DNA of 64,000 nucleotides from RDXT01 sp033765305 (lineage in GTDB: Bacteria; Bacteroidota; Bacteroidia; J057). The stretch covers positions 40,969-104,968 of the forward strand of contig JANRID010000023.1 in the NCBI GenBank assembly GCA_033765305.1. The letters run 5' to 3'. The notes below the pieces were generated by a model. It was not told the DNA's origin. It ran no database searches and saw only the letters and a list, made by a program, of their open reading frames with translations. The position numbers and the translations under genes were made by a program. This document shows positions 39,345 to 49,002 of this stretch, piece by piece (positions within the stretch are counted from its first letter, which is position 1; every line of letters starts with the position of its first letter).

Positions 39345-40130
39345 TCAAAGATCCTGCCAGGCGCCGCTGACGCCCAGCCCGAAGAGGCTGAAGTCATAGC
39401 GCACCGGGTCTTCGGGGCAGAAGGCCCGCAGGGCCTCCGTCAGTTCCAGGGCCGCCTGCCAGTCGTTCTGCCGGCGCTGCAGCAGCCCCATGCCGCGGGC
39501 GACGGTGCCCGTATGCACATCCAGCGGGCAGATGAGCTGGTCCGGACGGATCTGCTTCCACAGCCCGAAGTCTACGCCACGGCGGTCGCTGCGCACCATC
39601 CAGCGCAGAAACATGTTGATGCGCTTGGCCGAGGAGCCTGCCGCAGGGTCCGCGAGGTGCTTGAAGGTCCGGGCCGGAAATCCCGGCGCGCCCGTCAGCT
39701 GCCGGCGGGCCTGCACGATCCCGCCGAACACCGTCGGGTCCTCCGGGCGGATGCCCGCACTGAAGACGGCCTCCAGCCCGCCAGCCTCCGCGTAGGCGTG
39801 GCGCAGCGCCAGCACGAGCGCGCGCGCATCGGTGCCGTTGAAGGTGCGGTGGCAGAAGCTGTCCAGCCGCGCCAGCGCGGCCCCGTCCGCCTCCATCACA
39901 AACTGATGGGGCGCATGCTCCATCAGCGCCATCAGGCGGCGGGCGCTCGCCAGGATCGAGGCCCGCCGCCCCCAGGCGATGAGCGCCGTCAGAAAGCCGG
40001 CGATCTCGATGTCCGCCCGCGCCTCGAACTGGTGCGGGATGCTCACCGGATCGTCCGGGATGAAACCCGGCGCGTTGTAGCGCGCGTGGGCTTCATCCAG
40101 CAGCAGCTTCAGGTCCGCAGCTCCGCTCAT
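39345..40130 (-). CDS. TIGR02757/DUF2400 family protein
   Basis: About 261 residues with the family motifs (PVSIPHQF, RRTFNGTDA-like CHRTFNGTDARAL, KRINMFLRWMVR, LICPLDVHTGTVARGMGLLQRRQNDWQAALELTE). The fold is related to the HhH-GPD DNA-glycosylase superfamily; the function is unknown. The start ATG (40130) overlaps the stop of PrsW (ATGA), so the two are translationally coupled. Confidence 0.88.
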   Translation of the reverse strand: MSGAADLKLLLDEAHARYNAPGFIPDDPVSIPHQFEARADIEIAGFLTALIAWGRRASILASARRLMALMEHAPHQFVMEADGAALARLDSFCHRTFNGTDARALVLALRHAYAEAGGLEAVFSAGIRPEDPTVFGGIVQARRQLTGAPGFPARTFKHLADPAAGSSAKRINMFLRWMVRSDRRGVDFGLWKQIRPDQLICPLDVHTGTVARGMGLLQRRQNDWQAALELTEALRAFCPEDPVRYDFSLFGLGVSGAWQDL

Positions 40131-40840
40131 GCTGCGTCCGGCCCGTTGCGGAAGGGCGAGATGGCCGCATGCAGGCGGATGGCCCGCCGCGCCAGCCCGA
40201 TCCCCGTGATCAGGGTCACGAACGAGAAGACCACCAGGTAGGTATCGCCCAGGAAGAGGAAAAAGTCGTACAGCCCGTGGAACAGGATGGCCGCTCCCAG
40301 GCCCTTGAGCCGCTCGGCCAGCGGGTTGATGCGCGTATCGGCAAACTTGGCCCGCCCCACGAAAAAGCCCATGATGACGCCGAACATCGCGTGCGCCGGC
40401 ACCGCCGTGAACATCCGCAGCAGCCCGGTCTGCACGGCATCGGGGCCCTCGCTCGTGAACACGTACAGCACGTTCTCGATCGCCGCAAAGCCCAGCGAAA
40501 CTGCTACGGCATACATGATGCCGTCGTACGGCTCGTCGAACTCCCGCTTCCGGTACGCATACCAGCGCAGCGCCAGGTATTTCATCCCCTCCTCCGAAAG
40601 CGCAACCACTGCCATCGCGTACAGAAACCGGCCTGCCGGCGAAGGGTCCGAGTCGCTGACATTCAGCAGCAGGGCGAGCTGCCCGCTGAGCCAGACCACC
40701 GGAAAGGCAATCAGGATGCCCAGGATGAACGACGTGATGAGATACCGGAGCGGTTCCCGCTCGCGGTCGCGCAGGTACACGTAGGTGAAGAGGAAGGCCA
40801 CAGGTCCGAGGGCCAGGGCCAGCAGCTGCCAGATGCCCAT
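40127..40840 (-). CDS. PrsW-family intramembrane metalloprotease
   Basis: About 237 residues, roughly eight membrane segments, with the PrsW/glutamic-type motifs: SEEGMKYLALRW (paired glutamates), AAIENVLYVF, AHAMFGVIMGFFVG and ILFHGLYDFFLF with conserved histidines. PrsW proteases cleave membrane substrates such as anti-sigma factors. I start at 40840 (MGIWQLLALA). It begins 2 bases after the stop of the Tat-exported protein gene. Confidence 0.88.
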   Translation of the reverse strand: MGIWQLLALALGPVAFLFTYVYLRDREREPLRYLITSFILGILIAFPVVWLSGQLALLLNVSDSDPSPAGRFLYAMAVVALSEEGMKYLALRWYAYRKREFDEPYDGIMYAVAVSLGFAAIENVLYVFTSEGPDAVQTGLLRMFTAVPAHAMFGVIMGFFVGRAKFADTRINPLAERLKGLGAAILFHGLYDFFLFLGDTYLVVFSFVTLITGIGLARRAIRLHAAISPFRNGPDAA

Positions 40841-40842
40841 GA

Positions 40843-41799
40843 TCAGGCTTTGAGGTTGGACTTGACGTAGGTATGGCTGATGCGGATACTCTCCAGCGGC
40901 GGGCGGGCGCATACGTCCTGCTCCACGAAGTAGTGCTCCATGCCGGACTGCTTCGCTTTGGCAAAAATCGCCCTGAAGTCGATCACGCCGTTGCCCACTT
41001 CCGTAAACTTGCCTTCCGGAGTAGCATCCATATCCTTGACATGCCAGAGCCGGAAGCGGCCCGGATACTGGGCGAAGAGATCCACCGGCTGGCGCCCGCC
41101 TTTGACGGCCCAGTACAGGTCCAGCTCAAAGTCCACCACCCCCGGATCGCAGGCGCTCAGGAGGTAGTCGTAGAAGCTGCGGCCCTCGCCGTCCATGGCC
41201 TTGAACTCGAAGTCGTGGTTGTGGTAGCAGAACCGGATGCCGGCCCGCTTGCAGGCCTCGCCGCTGTCGTTGAGCAGGTCTGCGGTGCGCTTCCAGGCAT
41301 CCTGGCCGGCGTATTCGCTGGGGAACAGAAAGTTGCAGACCAGATACGCCTGGCCGATGGCCGCCGCCGCATCGATGAGGGCCTGGCGGTTCTCCGAAAG
41401 ACTGGCAGCCAGCTGGCCGGGGGGCGGCGGAGGCGGGGCGGTGAGCCCGTAGCGCTTCAGGGTGGCCTCGATCTCGGCCTTTGACTGGGCGCCGGTGCCG
41501 ACATGGCCGCTCACGACGCGCATGCCCATGCCCTGGACCATTGAAGCAAAGGCAGCCGCCTGCATGCCGAAGTAGTGCGTCTGCAGGGCAAATACTTCCA
41601 GCTCCCGGTAGCCGATCTCGGCCACCTGGCGCAGGGTGCCTTCCACGTCCTTCGCCAGCTCATTGCGGAGGGTGTAGAGCTGGATGCCGATGGCACGTTT
41701 CTTGTCCGGATCCTGCCAGGCGGCAAAGCCGGCCTGTGCGGCAGCAAGCCCTGCCGAGAGGGCTGCGCTGGTTTTGAGAAATTGTCTGCGGGTAGGCAT
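40843..41799 (-). CDS. Tat-exported sugar phosphate isomerase/epimerase-like TIM-barrel protein
   Basis: A twin-arginine signal (PTRRQFLKTSAALSAGLAAAQ) precedes a xylose-isomerase-like TIM barrel (about 35-318): IGIQLYTLRNEL, GYRELEVF, FCYHNHDFEF, VDFELDLYWAVKGG, LWHVKDMD. The metal-binding Glu/Asp/His set typical of the fold is visible. The substrate is probably a sugar derivative in the periplasm. It sits in a tight minus-strand run from serC to TIGR02757. Confidence 0.85.
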   Translation of the reverse strand: MPTRRQFLKTSAALSAGLAAAQAGFAAWQDPDKKRAIGIQLYTLRNELAKDVEGTLRQVAEIGYRELEVFALQTHYFGMQAAAFASMVQGMGMRVVSGHVGTGAQSKAEIEATLKRYGLTAPPPPPPGQLAASLSENRQALIDAAAAIGQAYLVCNFLFPSEYAGQDAWKRTADLLNDSGEACKRAGIRFCYHNHDFEFKAMDGEGRSFYDYLLSACDPGVVDFELDLYWAVKGGRQPVDLFAQYPGRFRLWHVKDMDATPEGKFTEVGNGVIDFRAIFAKAKQSGMEHYFVEQDVCARPPLESIRISHTYVKSNLKA

Positions 41800-41862
41800 A
41801 GCAGCAGTAGGGAATGATGAAAAAAACAGGAAACAGGGATTGGCGGGGAAGATAGAAAAATC

Positions 41863-43107
41863 TCAGAACGGATGCACAATCAGGCCGCTGCGGAGCTTGG
41901 GCTCGAACCAGGTGGTTTTGGGCGGCATGATTTCCCCGGCATCCGAGAGGCCGATCAGCTGCTGCATGGATACCGGATAGAGGGCGAAGGCGGCTGCCAT
42001 TTCGCCGCTGTCCACCCGCCGCTCCAGCTCGCCCAGCCCCCGCATGCCCCCGACAAAGTCGATCCGCTGGTCGCGGCGCAGGTCGCGGATGCCCAGCAGC
42101 GGCTCCAGCACCTGCCGGGAGAGAATGGTCACATCCAGCACGCCGACGGGGTCGCTGCTGTCGAAGGTGCCGGGCCGGGCCTCCAGCCGGTACCACTGGC
42201 CAGGCAGGTAGAGGCCCATGCAGTGCAGGGCTTCCGGGCGGTAGGCGGCCGGCTGGGGCTCCACCGTGAAAGAAGCCTCCAGCTGCGAGAGAAACCCGCT
42301 GGCGCTGAGCCCGTTGAGGTCGCGAACGACGCGGTTGTAGTCCATGATGCGCAGCTCGCTGGCGGGGAAATGCACGGCGAGGAACCAGTTGTAGTCCTCG
42401 CCGCCGGTATGCGCCGGATTGGCCAGGCGGCGCGCTTCGCCTGCGCTGGCTGCCGCCGCGCTGCGGTGATGGCCGTCGGCGATATACACCGCCGGCACCG
42501 ATGCCGCAAAGCCTTCCGTAATCCGCGCGATGGCGGCGGCATCCTCCACCACCCACATGCGGTGCGAGATGCCGTCGGCGGCAGTAAAGCTGTACACGGG
42601 CGGCGCCGCCGCCGTAAGCGAACGGATAAAGCTGTCGAGGTCTTCGACGTCCGGATAGGCAAACAGCACCGGCTCGGCATGCACACCCGTGACGCGGATA
42701 TGCTGGCGGCGGTCTTCCTCCTTGTCGGGGCGGGTCAGCTCGTGCTTTTTGATCACGCCGCTGAGGTAATCTGCCACAGACGTTGCGGCGGCGACGCCGG
42801 TCTGCACCCGGCCCTCCATCTCCAGCTGATACAGGTAGAGGCAGGGCGATGCATCCTGGAGATAGCTGCCGCTGGCGAGCAGGCGCTCAAGCTGGGCCCG
42901 GCCGGTCTCGTACACCAGGGCGTCGTGGGTGTCCAGCTCCGGCGGCAGGGCGATCTCCGGCTTGACGACATATAAAAAGGAGTCCGGGTTGCCTTCGGCC
43001 AGCCGGCGGGCCTCCTCGGAATTGATCACATCATAGGGGGGGCAGGCTGCCCGTGCAGCCAGCGCAGGCTGCGGGCGCAGGCCCCGGAACGCTCTGATAC
43101 GCGCCAT
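41863..43107 (-). CDS. DUF1015 family protein
   Basis: 414 residues with the DUF1015 N-terminus (AFRGLRPQPALAARAACPPYDVINSEEA), RHIRVTG-like RQHIRVTGVHAEPV, and IADGHHRSAAA. The family is usually encoded beside serC and serA in Bacteroidota and firmicutes, as here (21 bases after serC). Its biochemical role is not known; context suggests serine metabolism. Confidence 0.9.
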   Translation of the reverse strand: MARIRAFRGLRPQPALAARAACPPYDVINSEEARRLAEGNPDSFLYVVKPEIALPPELDTHDALVYETGRAQLERLLASGSYLQDASPCLYLYQLEMEGRVQTGVAAATSVADYLSGVIKKHELTRPDKEEDRRQHIRVTGVHAEPVLFAYPDVEDLDSFIRSLTAAAPPVYSFTAADGISHRMWVVEDAAAIARITEGFAASVPAVYIADGHHRSAAAASAGEARRLANPAHTGGEDYNWFLAVHFPASELRIMDYNRVVRDLNGLSASGFLSQLEASFTVEPQPAAYRPEALHCMGLYLPGQWYRLEARPGTFDSSDPVGVLDVTILSRQVLEPLLGIRDLRRDQRIDFVGGMRGLGELERRVDSGEMAAAFALYPVSMQQLIGLSDAGEIMPPKTTWFEPKLRSGLIVHPF

Positions 43108-43128
43108 AGCGAAGCAGGGATAAGATGT

Positions 43129-44208
43129 TCAGGCGGAAGTTACGGTGCGCTGCTCAAAGTCGCGCAGAAAATCTGCCAGCGCCTGCACCGCTTCGATGGG
43201 CACTGCATTGTACAGGCTGGCGCGGAGGCCGCCGGCGCTGCGGTGGCCTGCCAGCCCCTGGAAGCCGGCGGCTTCGGCCTCGCGGAGGCAGCGGGCCTCC
43301 AGGGCCGGGTCGGCCAGGCCGAAGGCGACATTCATCCGCGAGCGGTGAGGCGGCTGGACATGGGGGCGGAAGAGGCTGCTGCTGTCGAGAAAGGCGTACA
43401 GCAGCTGCGCCTTGGCCTCGTTGATGCGGTCGATGGCGGCTACGCCGCCCTGCGCTTCGAGCCATTCGAAGACCAGCCCGGCCATGTAGATGGCGAAGGC
43501 CGGCGGGGTATTGTGCATGGAGCCCGCCCGGGCATGCACGGCGTAGTCGAGCATGAGCGGCGTATGCGGCTGCGCCCGCCCGATCAGGTCCTCCCGCACG
43601 ATGACGACCGTCAGGCCCGAAGGGCCGATATTTTTCTGCGCGCCCGCATAGATCAGGCCGAAGTCTTCGACCCGGTACGGGCGGGAGAGGATATCGGAGG
43701 ACATATCGGCCGCCAGGGGCACGCTGCCGGCCCGGGGCAGGGCATGAAGGGCCGTGCCGTAGATGGTATTGTTGGTGGTGAGGTGCAGGTAGCCGAGGTC
43801 CTGAGGCACCGCCAGGGCGCCGAAGTCCGGGATCTCGCGGTATCCGGAGGCCTTGCCGGAGGCCAGGATGCGCACCGGGCCGAAGCGGGCCGCTTCTTCG
43901 GCGGCTTTGGAGGCCCAGACGCCGGTGTCGAGGTAGGCGGCAGCGCCGCGGTGCAGGAGGTTGAGGGGCACCGCCGAAAACTGCGTGGTGGCGCCGCCCT
44001 GGAGGAAGAGCACGTGATAGGCGGGCGGAATCTGCATCAGGCGGCGCAGGGCTGCGCCGGCGCGGTGGAGGATCTCCTCAAACCAGGGGCTGCGGTGGCT
44101 GAGCTCCATGACCGACATGCCGGTGCCGGCGTAGTCGGTGAGTTCCTGCTGCGCGCGGCGCAGCACAGGGGCGGGCAGGCCTGCAGGGCCTGCAAAGAAG
44201 TTGTACAT
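43129..44208 (-). CDS. serC: Phosphoserine aminotransferase
   Basis: PLP enzyme of serine biosynthesis converting 3-phosphohydroxypyruvate and glutamate to phosphoserine. The N-terminus MYNFFAGPAGLPAPVL, the SHRSPWFEEI segment, FLQGGATTQFSAVPLNLL, the lysine in YAGAQKNIGPSG and the C-terminal GGLRASLYNAVPIEAV are diagnostic. About 359 residues, standard. The start at 44208 matches the family; the frame upstream overlaps the small membrane protein gene. Confidence 0.95.
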   Translation of the reverse strand: MYNFFAGPAGLPAPVLRRAQQELTDYAGTGMSVMELSHRSPWFEEILHRAGAALRRLMQIPPAYHVLFLQGGATTQFSAVPLNLLHRGAAAYLDTGVWASKAAEEAARFGPVRILASGKASGYREIPDFGALAVPQDLGYLHLTTNNTIYGTALHALPRAGSVPLAADMSSDILSRPYRVEDFGLIYAGAQKNIGPSGLTVVIVREDLIGRAQPHTPLMLDYAVHARAGSMHNTPPAFAIYMAGLVFEWLEAQGGVAAIDRINEAKAQLLYAFLDSSSLFRPHVQPPHRSRMNVAFGLADPALEARCLREAEAAGFQGLAGHRSAGGLRASLYNAVPIEAVQALADFLRDFEQRTVTSA

Positions 44209-44242
44209 GGCGCGGGAGGTGAGGCGGAAGATGAAAACCGGC

Positions 44243-44431
44243 TCAGGCGCCGGAGCCGGAGGAGCCGGAGCCCTCGTTGCGGCGCTCGATCCAGCGGGCG
44301 ACGCCCAGCACGCCGGCGAAAATGGCCAGCACCACCAGCCCTTTCGCGATGAAATCCAGCGGCAGCGGCAGGATGTACACGAAGGTGATCGACAGCAGCG
44401 TCGCAATCAGCAGCGGAAGGTATTTCGTCAT
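44243..44431 (-). CDS. Small membrane protein (62 aa) at head of the serC operon
   Basis: MTKYLPLLIATLLSITFVYILPLPLDFIAKGLVVLAIFAGVLG-type sequence shows two hydrophobic helices and a polar Gly/Ser-rich tail after a basic RWIERRN. It ends 34 bases before serC and lies just after the promoter box at 44498-44505, so it is the first gene of that transcript. No family known to me. Confidence 0.6.
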   Translation of the reverse strand: MTKYLPLLIATLLSITFVYILPLPLDFIAKGLVVLAIFAGVLGVARWIERRNEGSGSSGSGA

Positions 44432-44497
44432 GGACGGAGCCTTGGTTGAAGAAGCAGGGCAGGCCTGGGCCGGCAGGCAGATTTTACATCTGCGATA

Positions 44498-44505
44498 CAA
44501 AGATA
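44498..44505 (-). promoter_or_regulatory. -7 box for the serC operon
   Basis: Minus-strand TATCTTTG, an exact TAnnTTTG match in the 120-base region divergent from the histidine kinase gene. Confidence 0.6.
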
Positions 44506-44551
44506 ACCAAATTGTCCTTGTAATTTGAGAGAATTCTGAGTCTATAGCTGC

Positions 44552-45910
44552 ATGATTGTCCAGCAGTACATCCGGCAGCAAGCAGTGCGCCTGGGGCTGG
44601 CCCTGGGGCTGCTGGCGCTGCTCGCCCTGGCTGAGTTTGCCGTCCGGCACACCTATTTCGGTGCCTACCGCCAGGCAGCGGCGGCCGGCGCAGCCAGCGC
44701 CCGGTGCTGGGCCCTCTGCCTGCAGGTGACCACGCTCTGCCATGAGCTGGCCCATCCGGGCGCCGAGCCCTTTCATTCCCAGCAGGACCTGCGCAGCGAG
44801 CTGATGCAGTCTGTAGAAGCGCTGCGCCAGGCAGACAGCACCCTGCGTGCGCTCACCGGCCCCCGGGGCATCCGGGGCGGTCTCCTGGACCGGATTCAGG
44901 TCCCGCCGGTCAGCCCCCTGACCGACAGCCTGCTGGACCGCTTCCTCCGGGTGGCGGCCCTGGCCGCCGGCGGGCAGCCTGCCGACAGCCTCGCCGCCGA
45001 AGCCTGGCAGCTCGGATTCACCGGGCTGGCTCCGCACCTCGCCGAATATGACGCCCAGGTGCGCGACGCCCTCGCCCGCTCCATCGAAGGCGCACAGGCT
45101 ACCGAGCCCCTGATCCTCGTGCTGTCCATCCTCATCATCGGCCTCTCCTGGTGGCTGGTATTCCGCCCCCTCCTCCGCAACCTCAACCAGCAGCTCCGCC
45201 GCGTGCTCGAACTCCACCACTCCAACGAACAGCTGGAGCAGTTTGTCTTCATCGCCTCCCACGACCTCAAAGAGCCCCTGCGCACCATCTCCAACTACGT
45301 GCAGCTCCTCCAGCGCCGCTACGCCCCCCGCCTCGACGAGGACGCCAACGAATACATCGGCATCGCCGTGCAGAACGTCAAGCGCATGTATGCCCTCCTC
45401 GAAGACCTCTCCTATTTCACCAAGGTCGGCTACCAGCAGCTCCGCATCGAGCCGATCGAAACCCGCAGGCTCGTGGAGGAGGTCCTCTCCGCCCTCGAAA
45501 GCAAGATCTTCAACAGCCAGGCCCAGCTCCAGGTCCTGGCGCTGCCCGATGTGCGCGCCGACCGCACCCAGCTCTCGCTGCTGTTTCAGAACCTCATCGA
45601 CAATGCCATCAAATACCGCAGGCCCGGCCAGGCGCCCGCCATCGAGATCAGCGGCGAAGAGCAGGACGGCTGCTGGATCTTCCACATCCAGGACAACGGC
45701 ATCGGCATCGAGCCCGAATTCCAGGAGCGCATCTTCAACTTCTTCGAGCGGGTCCACAACCAGGAGGCCTTTTACGAAGGCACCGGCGTGGGCCTGGCCC
45801 TGTGCCGCAAAATCGCCAAAAACCACCACGGAAAAATCTGGGTCCAGTCGGCCCCGGGCCAGGGCAGCCGCTTCAGCTTCGAGATCAGCAAGCGCCTGAT
45901 TCTGCCCTGA
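44552..45910 (+). CDS. Membrane sensor histidine kinase
   Basis: Two membrane helices (about 13-32 and 188-205) enclose a ~155-residue extracytoplasmic sensor region. The HisKA motif is FIASHDLKEPLRTISNY, with the ATPase boxes N (LFQNLIDNAIKYRRPG), G1 (QDNGIGIEPEFQERIFNFFERVH) and G2 (GTGVGLALCRKIAKNHHG). The kinase resembles phytochrome-like/HWE-independent kinases of Bacteroidota. No response regulator is adjacent, so it is an orphan kinase; signal unknown. Confidence 0.9.
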   Translation: MIVQQYIRQQAVRLGLALGLLALLALAEFAVRHTYFGAYRQAAAAGAASARCWALCLQVTTLCHELAHPGAEPFHSQQDLRSELMQSVEALRQADSTLRALTGPRGIRGGLLDRIQVPPVSPLTDSLLDRFLRVAALAAGGQPADSLAAEAWQLGFTGLAPHLAEYDAQVRDALARSIEGAQATEPLILVLSILIIGLSWWLVFRPLLRNLNQQLRRVLELHHSNEQLEQFVFIASHDLKEPLRTISNYVQLLQRRYAPRLDEDANEYIGIAVQNVKRMYALLEDLSYFTKVGYQQLRIEPIETRRLVEEVLSALESKIFNSQAQLQVLALPDVRADRTQLSLLFQNLIDNAIKYRRPGQAPAIEISGEEQDGCWIFHIQDNGIGIEPEFQERIFNFFERVHNQEAFYEGTGVGLALCRKIAKNHHGKIWVQSAPGQGSRFSFEISKRLILP

Positions 45911-45966
45911 TGCGCCGATGATCAAAGTCTTCCGATAACTTGCGTATATTCGCCGCTAGCGCAGCG

Positions 45967-45974
45967 TATCTTTG
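45967..45974 (+). promoter_or_regulatory. -7 box for ppa
   Basis: TATCTTTG, exact TAnnTTTG, 64 bases before the ATG at 46039. Confidence 0.6.
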
Positions 45975-46038
45975 CAGAGGCCGTGCGCTGCATCCTATCT
46001 TAACCCCGAATTCGCCAAGCTGACCAACTCTTCGCCGT

Positions 46039-46779
46039 ATGGGTAAAAATACCTTGACCCGCATCTGGGAACTGATCGGACTCCGCTACAAGTCGCACCC
46101 CTGGCATGGCGTGCAGATCGGCGCCGAAGCGCCCCACCTGTTCACCGCCTTTATCGAAATGACGCCCTACGATACCGTCAAGTACGAGATCGACAAGTAC
46201 AGCGGCTACCTCAAGGTGGACCGGCCCCAGAAGTTCTCCAGCGTCATCCCCGCCCTATACGGCTTTGTGCCCCAGACCTACTGCATGGAGTATGTGGCCG
46301 AATACTGCATGAAGCAGACCGGCCGCACCGAAATCATCGGCGACGGCGACCCCCTCGACGTCTGCGTGCTCACCGAAAAAAACATCACCCACGGCGATAT
46401 CCTCGTGCCCGCCATCCCCATCGGCGGCTTCCGCATGATCGACGGCGGCGAGGCCGACGACAAGATCATTGCCGTGCTCAAAGGCGACGAGGTCTTCGGC
46501 AGCATGACCGATATCTCCGAATGCCCCGCCAGCGTGGTGGACCGCCTCAAGCATTACTTCCTCACCTATAAGGCCATGCCCGGCCAGGAGAAGAATACCT
46601 GCGAGATCACCCACACCTACGGCCGCGAAGAGGCCCTCGAAGTCATCCAGGCTTCGATCAAGGATTACCGCAAAAAATTCGGCAAGCTCGAAAACCGCCT
46701 CTCCATGGCCACCCTCGAAATGATCAATTTCGGGCAGAGCTGGCAGGAGGCCATGCGCGAAGCAGAAGAATTCGGATAA
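46039..46779 (+). CDS. ppa: Inorganic pyrophosphatase (family I)
   Basis: Hydrolyses pyrophosphate to phosphate in the cytoplasm. Family I residues are visible: KYEIDKYSGYLKVDRP, YGFVPQTYC, GDGDPLDVCVLTE (metal-binding aspartates), DDKIIAVL and LKHYFLTYK. At 246 residues it is longer than the E. coli enzyme (about 175), matching the larger form in Bacteroidota. It precedes acs, whose reaction releases pyrophosphate, but a terminator separates them. Confidence 0.95.
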   Translation: MGKNTLTRIWELIGLRYKSHPWHGVQIGAEAPHLFTAFIEMTPYDTVKYEIDKYSGYLKVDRPQKFSSVIPALYGFVPQTYCMEYVAEYCMKQTGRTEIIGDGDPLDVCVLTEKNITHGDILVPAIPIGGFRMIDGGEADDKIIAVLKGDEVFGSMTDISECPASVVDRLKHYFLTYKAMPGQEKNTCEITHTYGREEALEVIQASIKDYRKKFGKLENRLSMATLEMINFGQSWQEAMREAEEFG

Positions 46780-46807
46780 AATTTTTTCACGGAACTGTAT
46801 TTGCGAT

Positions 46808-46842
46808 CAGCTGATTATCAAGGATAATCGGCTGTATTTTTC
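46808..46842 (+). terminator. Rho-independent terminator of ppa
   Basis: CAGCTGATTATC (46808-46819), AAG, GATAATCGGCTG (46823-46834), one wobble pair, followed by TATTTTT. Confidence 0.85.
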
Positions 46843-46866
46843 ATAGATTAATCATATAGATATATA

Positions 46867-46874
46867 TATATTTG
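46867..46874 (+). promoter_or_regulatory. -7 box for acs
   Basis: TATATTTG within an AT-rich TATATA stretch, 91 bases before the ATG at 46965. The long-frame ATG at 46872 lies inside the box, which argues against it as the start. Confidence 0.65.
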
Positions 46875-46964
46875 ACTTTTGTCATTTCACCCTGTATTTT
46901 TACTCCCGTTCTTGACCGCAAGATTCCTCCCATTCCCCTCTTCACCTCTTCAGATACTGCTACT

Positions 46965-48863
46965 ATGGCTTCACGCATCCGCTCTCTGGCCGAATACCAC
47001 GAAACCTACCAGCGCAGCGTCGAGGATCCGGAAGGATTCTGGGCCGAGCAGGCTTCCGGGTTTTACTGGCGAAAACCCTGGAACCAGGTTCTGGAATGGA
47101 ACTTCCGCGACCCTGATATCAAGTGGTTTCTCGGCGGCAAGATGAACATCACCGAAAACTGCCTGGACCGCCACCTCGAAACCCGCGGCGACCAGACGGC
47201 GATTCTCTTCGAGCCCAACGATCCCCGCGAAGCCGCCAAGGCCTACACCTACCGCGAGCTGCATGCCGAGGTCTGCCGCATGTCCAATGCCCTGCGCAAG
47301 CTGGGTATCCACAAGGGCGACCGGGTGTGCATCTACCTGCCGATGGTGCCCGAGCTGGCCATCGTGGTGCTGGCCTGCGCCCGCATCGGCGCCATCCATT
47401 CGGTGGTCTTCGCCGGCTTCTCCGCCCAGGCCCTAGCCGACCGCATCAACGACGCCTCCGCCAAGCTGGTCATCTGCTCCGACGGCAACTACCGCGGCGC
47501 CAAGCAGATCCCCGTCAAGGAGGTGGTGGACGAAGCCCTCCATCAGACCGACTCCGTGCAGCATGTGCTGGTGCTCAAGCGCACCGGCGAGCAGGTGGAG
47601 TGGTACGAGGACCGCGATGTGTGGATGCACGACGCCCTCGAAGGCATGCCGGCCGAATGCGAGGCCGAGGAGATGGACTCCGAAGACATGCTCTTCATCC
47701 TCTACACCTCCGGCTCCACCGGCAAGCCCAAAGGCGTGGTGCATACCTGCGGGGGCTATATGGTGTACACCGAATATACCTTCCGCAATGTATTCCAGTA
47801 CGAAGAAGGCGATGTGTACTGGTGCACTGCCGACGTGGGCTGGATCACCGGCCACTCCTACATCGTGTACGGGCCGCTGCTGGCCGGCGCTACGACCCTG
47901 ATGTTCGAAGGGGTGCCCACCTGGCCCGATGCCGGACGCTTCTGGGAAGTGGTGGACAAATACCAGGTCAATATCTTCTACACCGCGCCTACCGCCATCC
48001 GCGCCCTGCAGGCCCTGGGCCTCGACCCGGTGCGCAAGCACGACCTCGGCTCCCTGCGCATCCTGGGCTCCGTCGGCGAGCCCATCAACGAGGAGGCCTG
48101 GAACTGGTACCACGAGCATATCGGCAAAAAGCGCTGCCCCATCGTGGATACCTGGTGGCAGACCGAAACCGGCGGGATCATGATCTCGCCCATTGCCAAC
48201 GTCACGCCCCTCAAGCCCTGCTACGCGACGCTGCCGCTGCCCGGCATCCAGCCCGTGCTCGTGGACTCCGAAGGCAAGGAAATCGAAGGCAACAACGTGG
48301 AAGGCATCCTGTGCATGCGCTTCCCCTGGCCTTCCATCATCCGCACCACCTACCGTGACCACGAGCGCTGCCGCACCACGTATTTCTCCACCTACCGGGA
48401 CAAGTACTTCACCGGCGACGGCTGCCGCCGCGATGAGGACGGCTACTACCGCATCATCGGGCGGGTGGACGACGTGATCAACGTATCGGGCCACCGCATC
48501 GGCACGGCAGAGGTGGAAAACGCCATCAACCTCCACCCCAATGTCGTGGAGTCGGCGGTGGTGGGCTACCCCCACGACATCAAGGGGCAGGGCATCTACG
48601 CCTATGTGATCTGCCAGGAGCACCCGCAGGACCATGCGGTGCTGGTGGCCGAGATCCTGAAGGTGGTCGTAGAGCAGATCGGGCCGATTGCGAAGCCGGA
48701 TAAGATCCAGATTGTGCCAGGCCTGCCCAAAACCCGTTCGGGCAAGATCATGCGCCGCATTCTGCGCAAGATCGCCGAGGGCGCCACGGACAATTTCGGC
48801 GACACGTCCACGCTGCTCGATCCCGGCGTGGTGGACCACATCAAAGCCGGCGCGCTCGTCTGA
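46965..48863 (+). CDS. acs: Acetyl-CoA synthetase (AMP-forming)
   Basis: 632 residues. Motifs: ILYTSGSTGKPKGVVHT (AMP-binding loop), YWCTADVGWITGHSYIVYGPL, DTWWQTETGG, GYYRIIGRVDDVINVSGHRIGTAEVE and the C-terminal acetylatable lysine region KTRSGKIMRRILRKIA. It activates acetate with ATP and CoA. I start at 46965 (MASRIRSLAEY), downstream of the promoter box. Confidence 0.96.
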   Translation: MASRIRSLAEYHETYQRSVEDPEGFWAEQASGFYWRKPWNQVLEWNFRDPDIKWFLGGKMNITENCLDRHLETRGDQTAILFEPNDPREAAKAYTYRELHAEVCRMSNALRKLGIHKGDRVCIYLPMVPELAIVVLACARIGAIHSVVFAGFSAQALADRINDASAKLVICSDGNYRGAKQIPVKEVVDEALHQTDSVQHVLVLKRTGEQVEWYEDRDVWMHDALEGMPAECEAEEMDSEDMLFILYTSGSTGKPKGVVHTCGGYMVYTEYTFRNVFQYEEGDVYWCTADVGWITGHSYIVYGPLLAGATTLMFEGVPTWPDAGRFWEVVDKYQVNIFYTAPTAIRALQALGLDPVRKHDLGSLRILGSVGEPINEEAWNWYHEHIGKKRCPIVDTWWQTETGGIMISPIANVTPLKPCYATLPLPGIQPVLVDSEGKEIEGNNVEGILCMRFPWPSIIRTTYRDHERCRTTYFSTYRDKYFTGDGCRRDEDGYYRIIGRVDDVINVSGHRIGTAEVENAINLHPNVVESAVVGYPHDIKGQGIYAYVICQEHPQDHAVLVAEILKVVVEQIGPIAKPDKIQIVPGLPKTRSGKIMRRILRKIAEGATDNFGDTSTLLDPGVVDHIKAGALV

Positions 48864-49002
48864 GCCGCGCTCCGGACGCACCCGCGCTTCCTGCGCATGC
48901 GCGCCGCCGCAGCACGGGCCCCGGCCCGGCGCTGCGGGCGGATGCTGCCCGGTGTTTTCCGCCTCCCCCGGACCCGATGCCCCCTTATACCTGCCGTGCC
49001 CT

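Noticed and set aside
45911..46038. Possible small RNA or tRNA between the histidine kinase and ppa
   Set aside because: Only a promoter box and short GC inverted motifs are visible; no cloverleaf or T-loop sequence.
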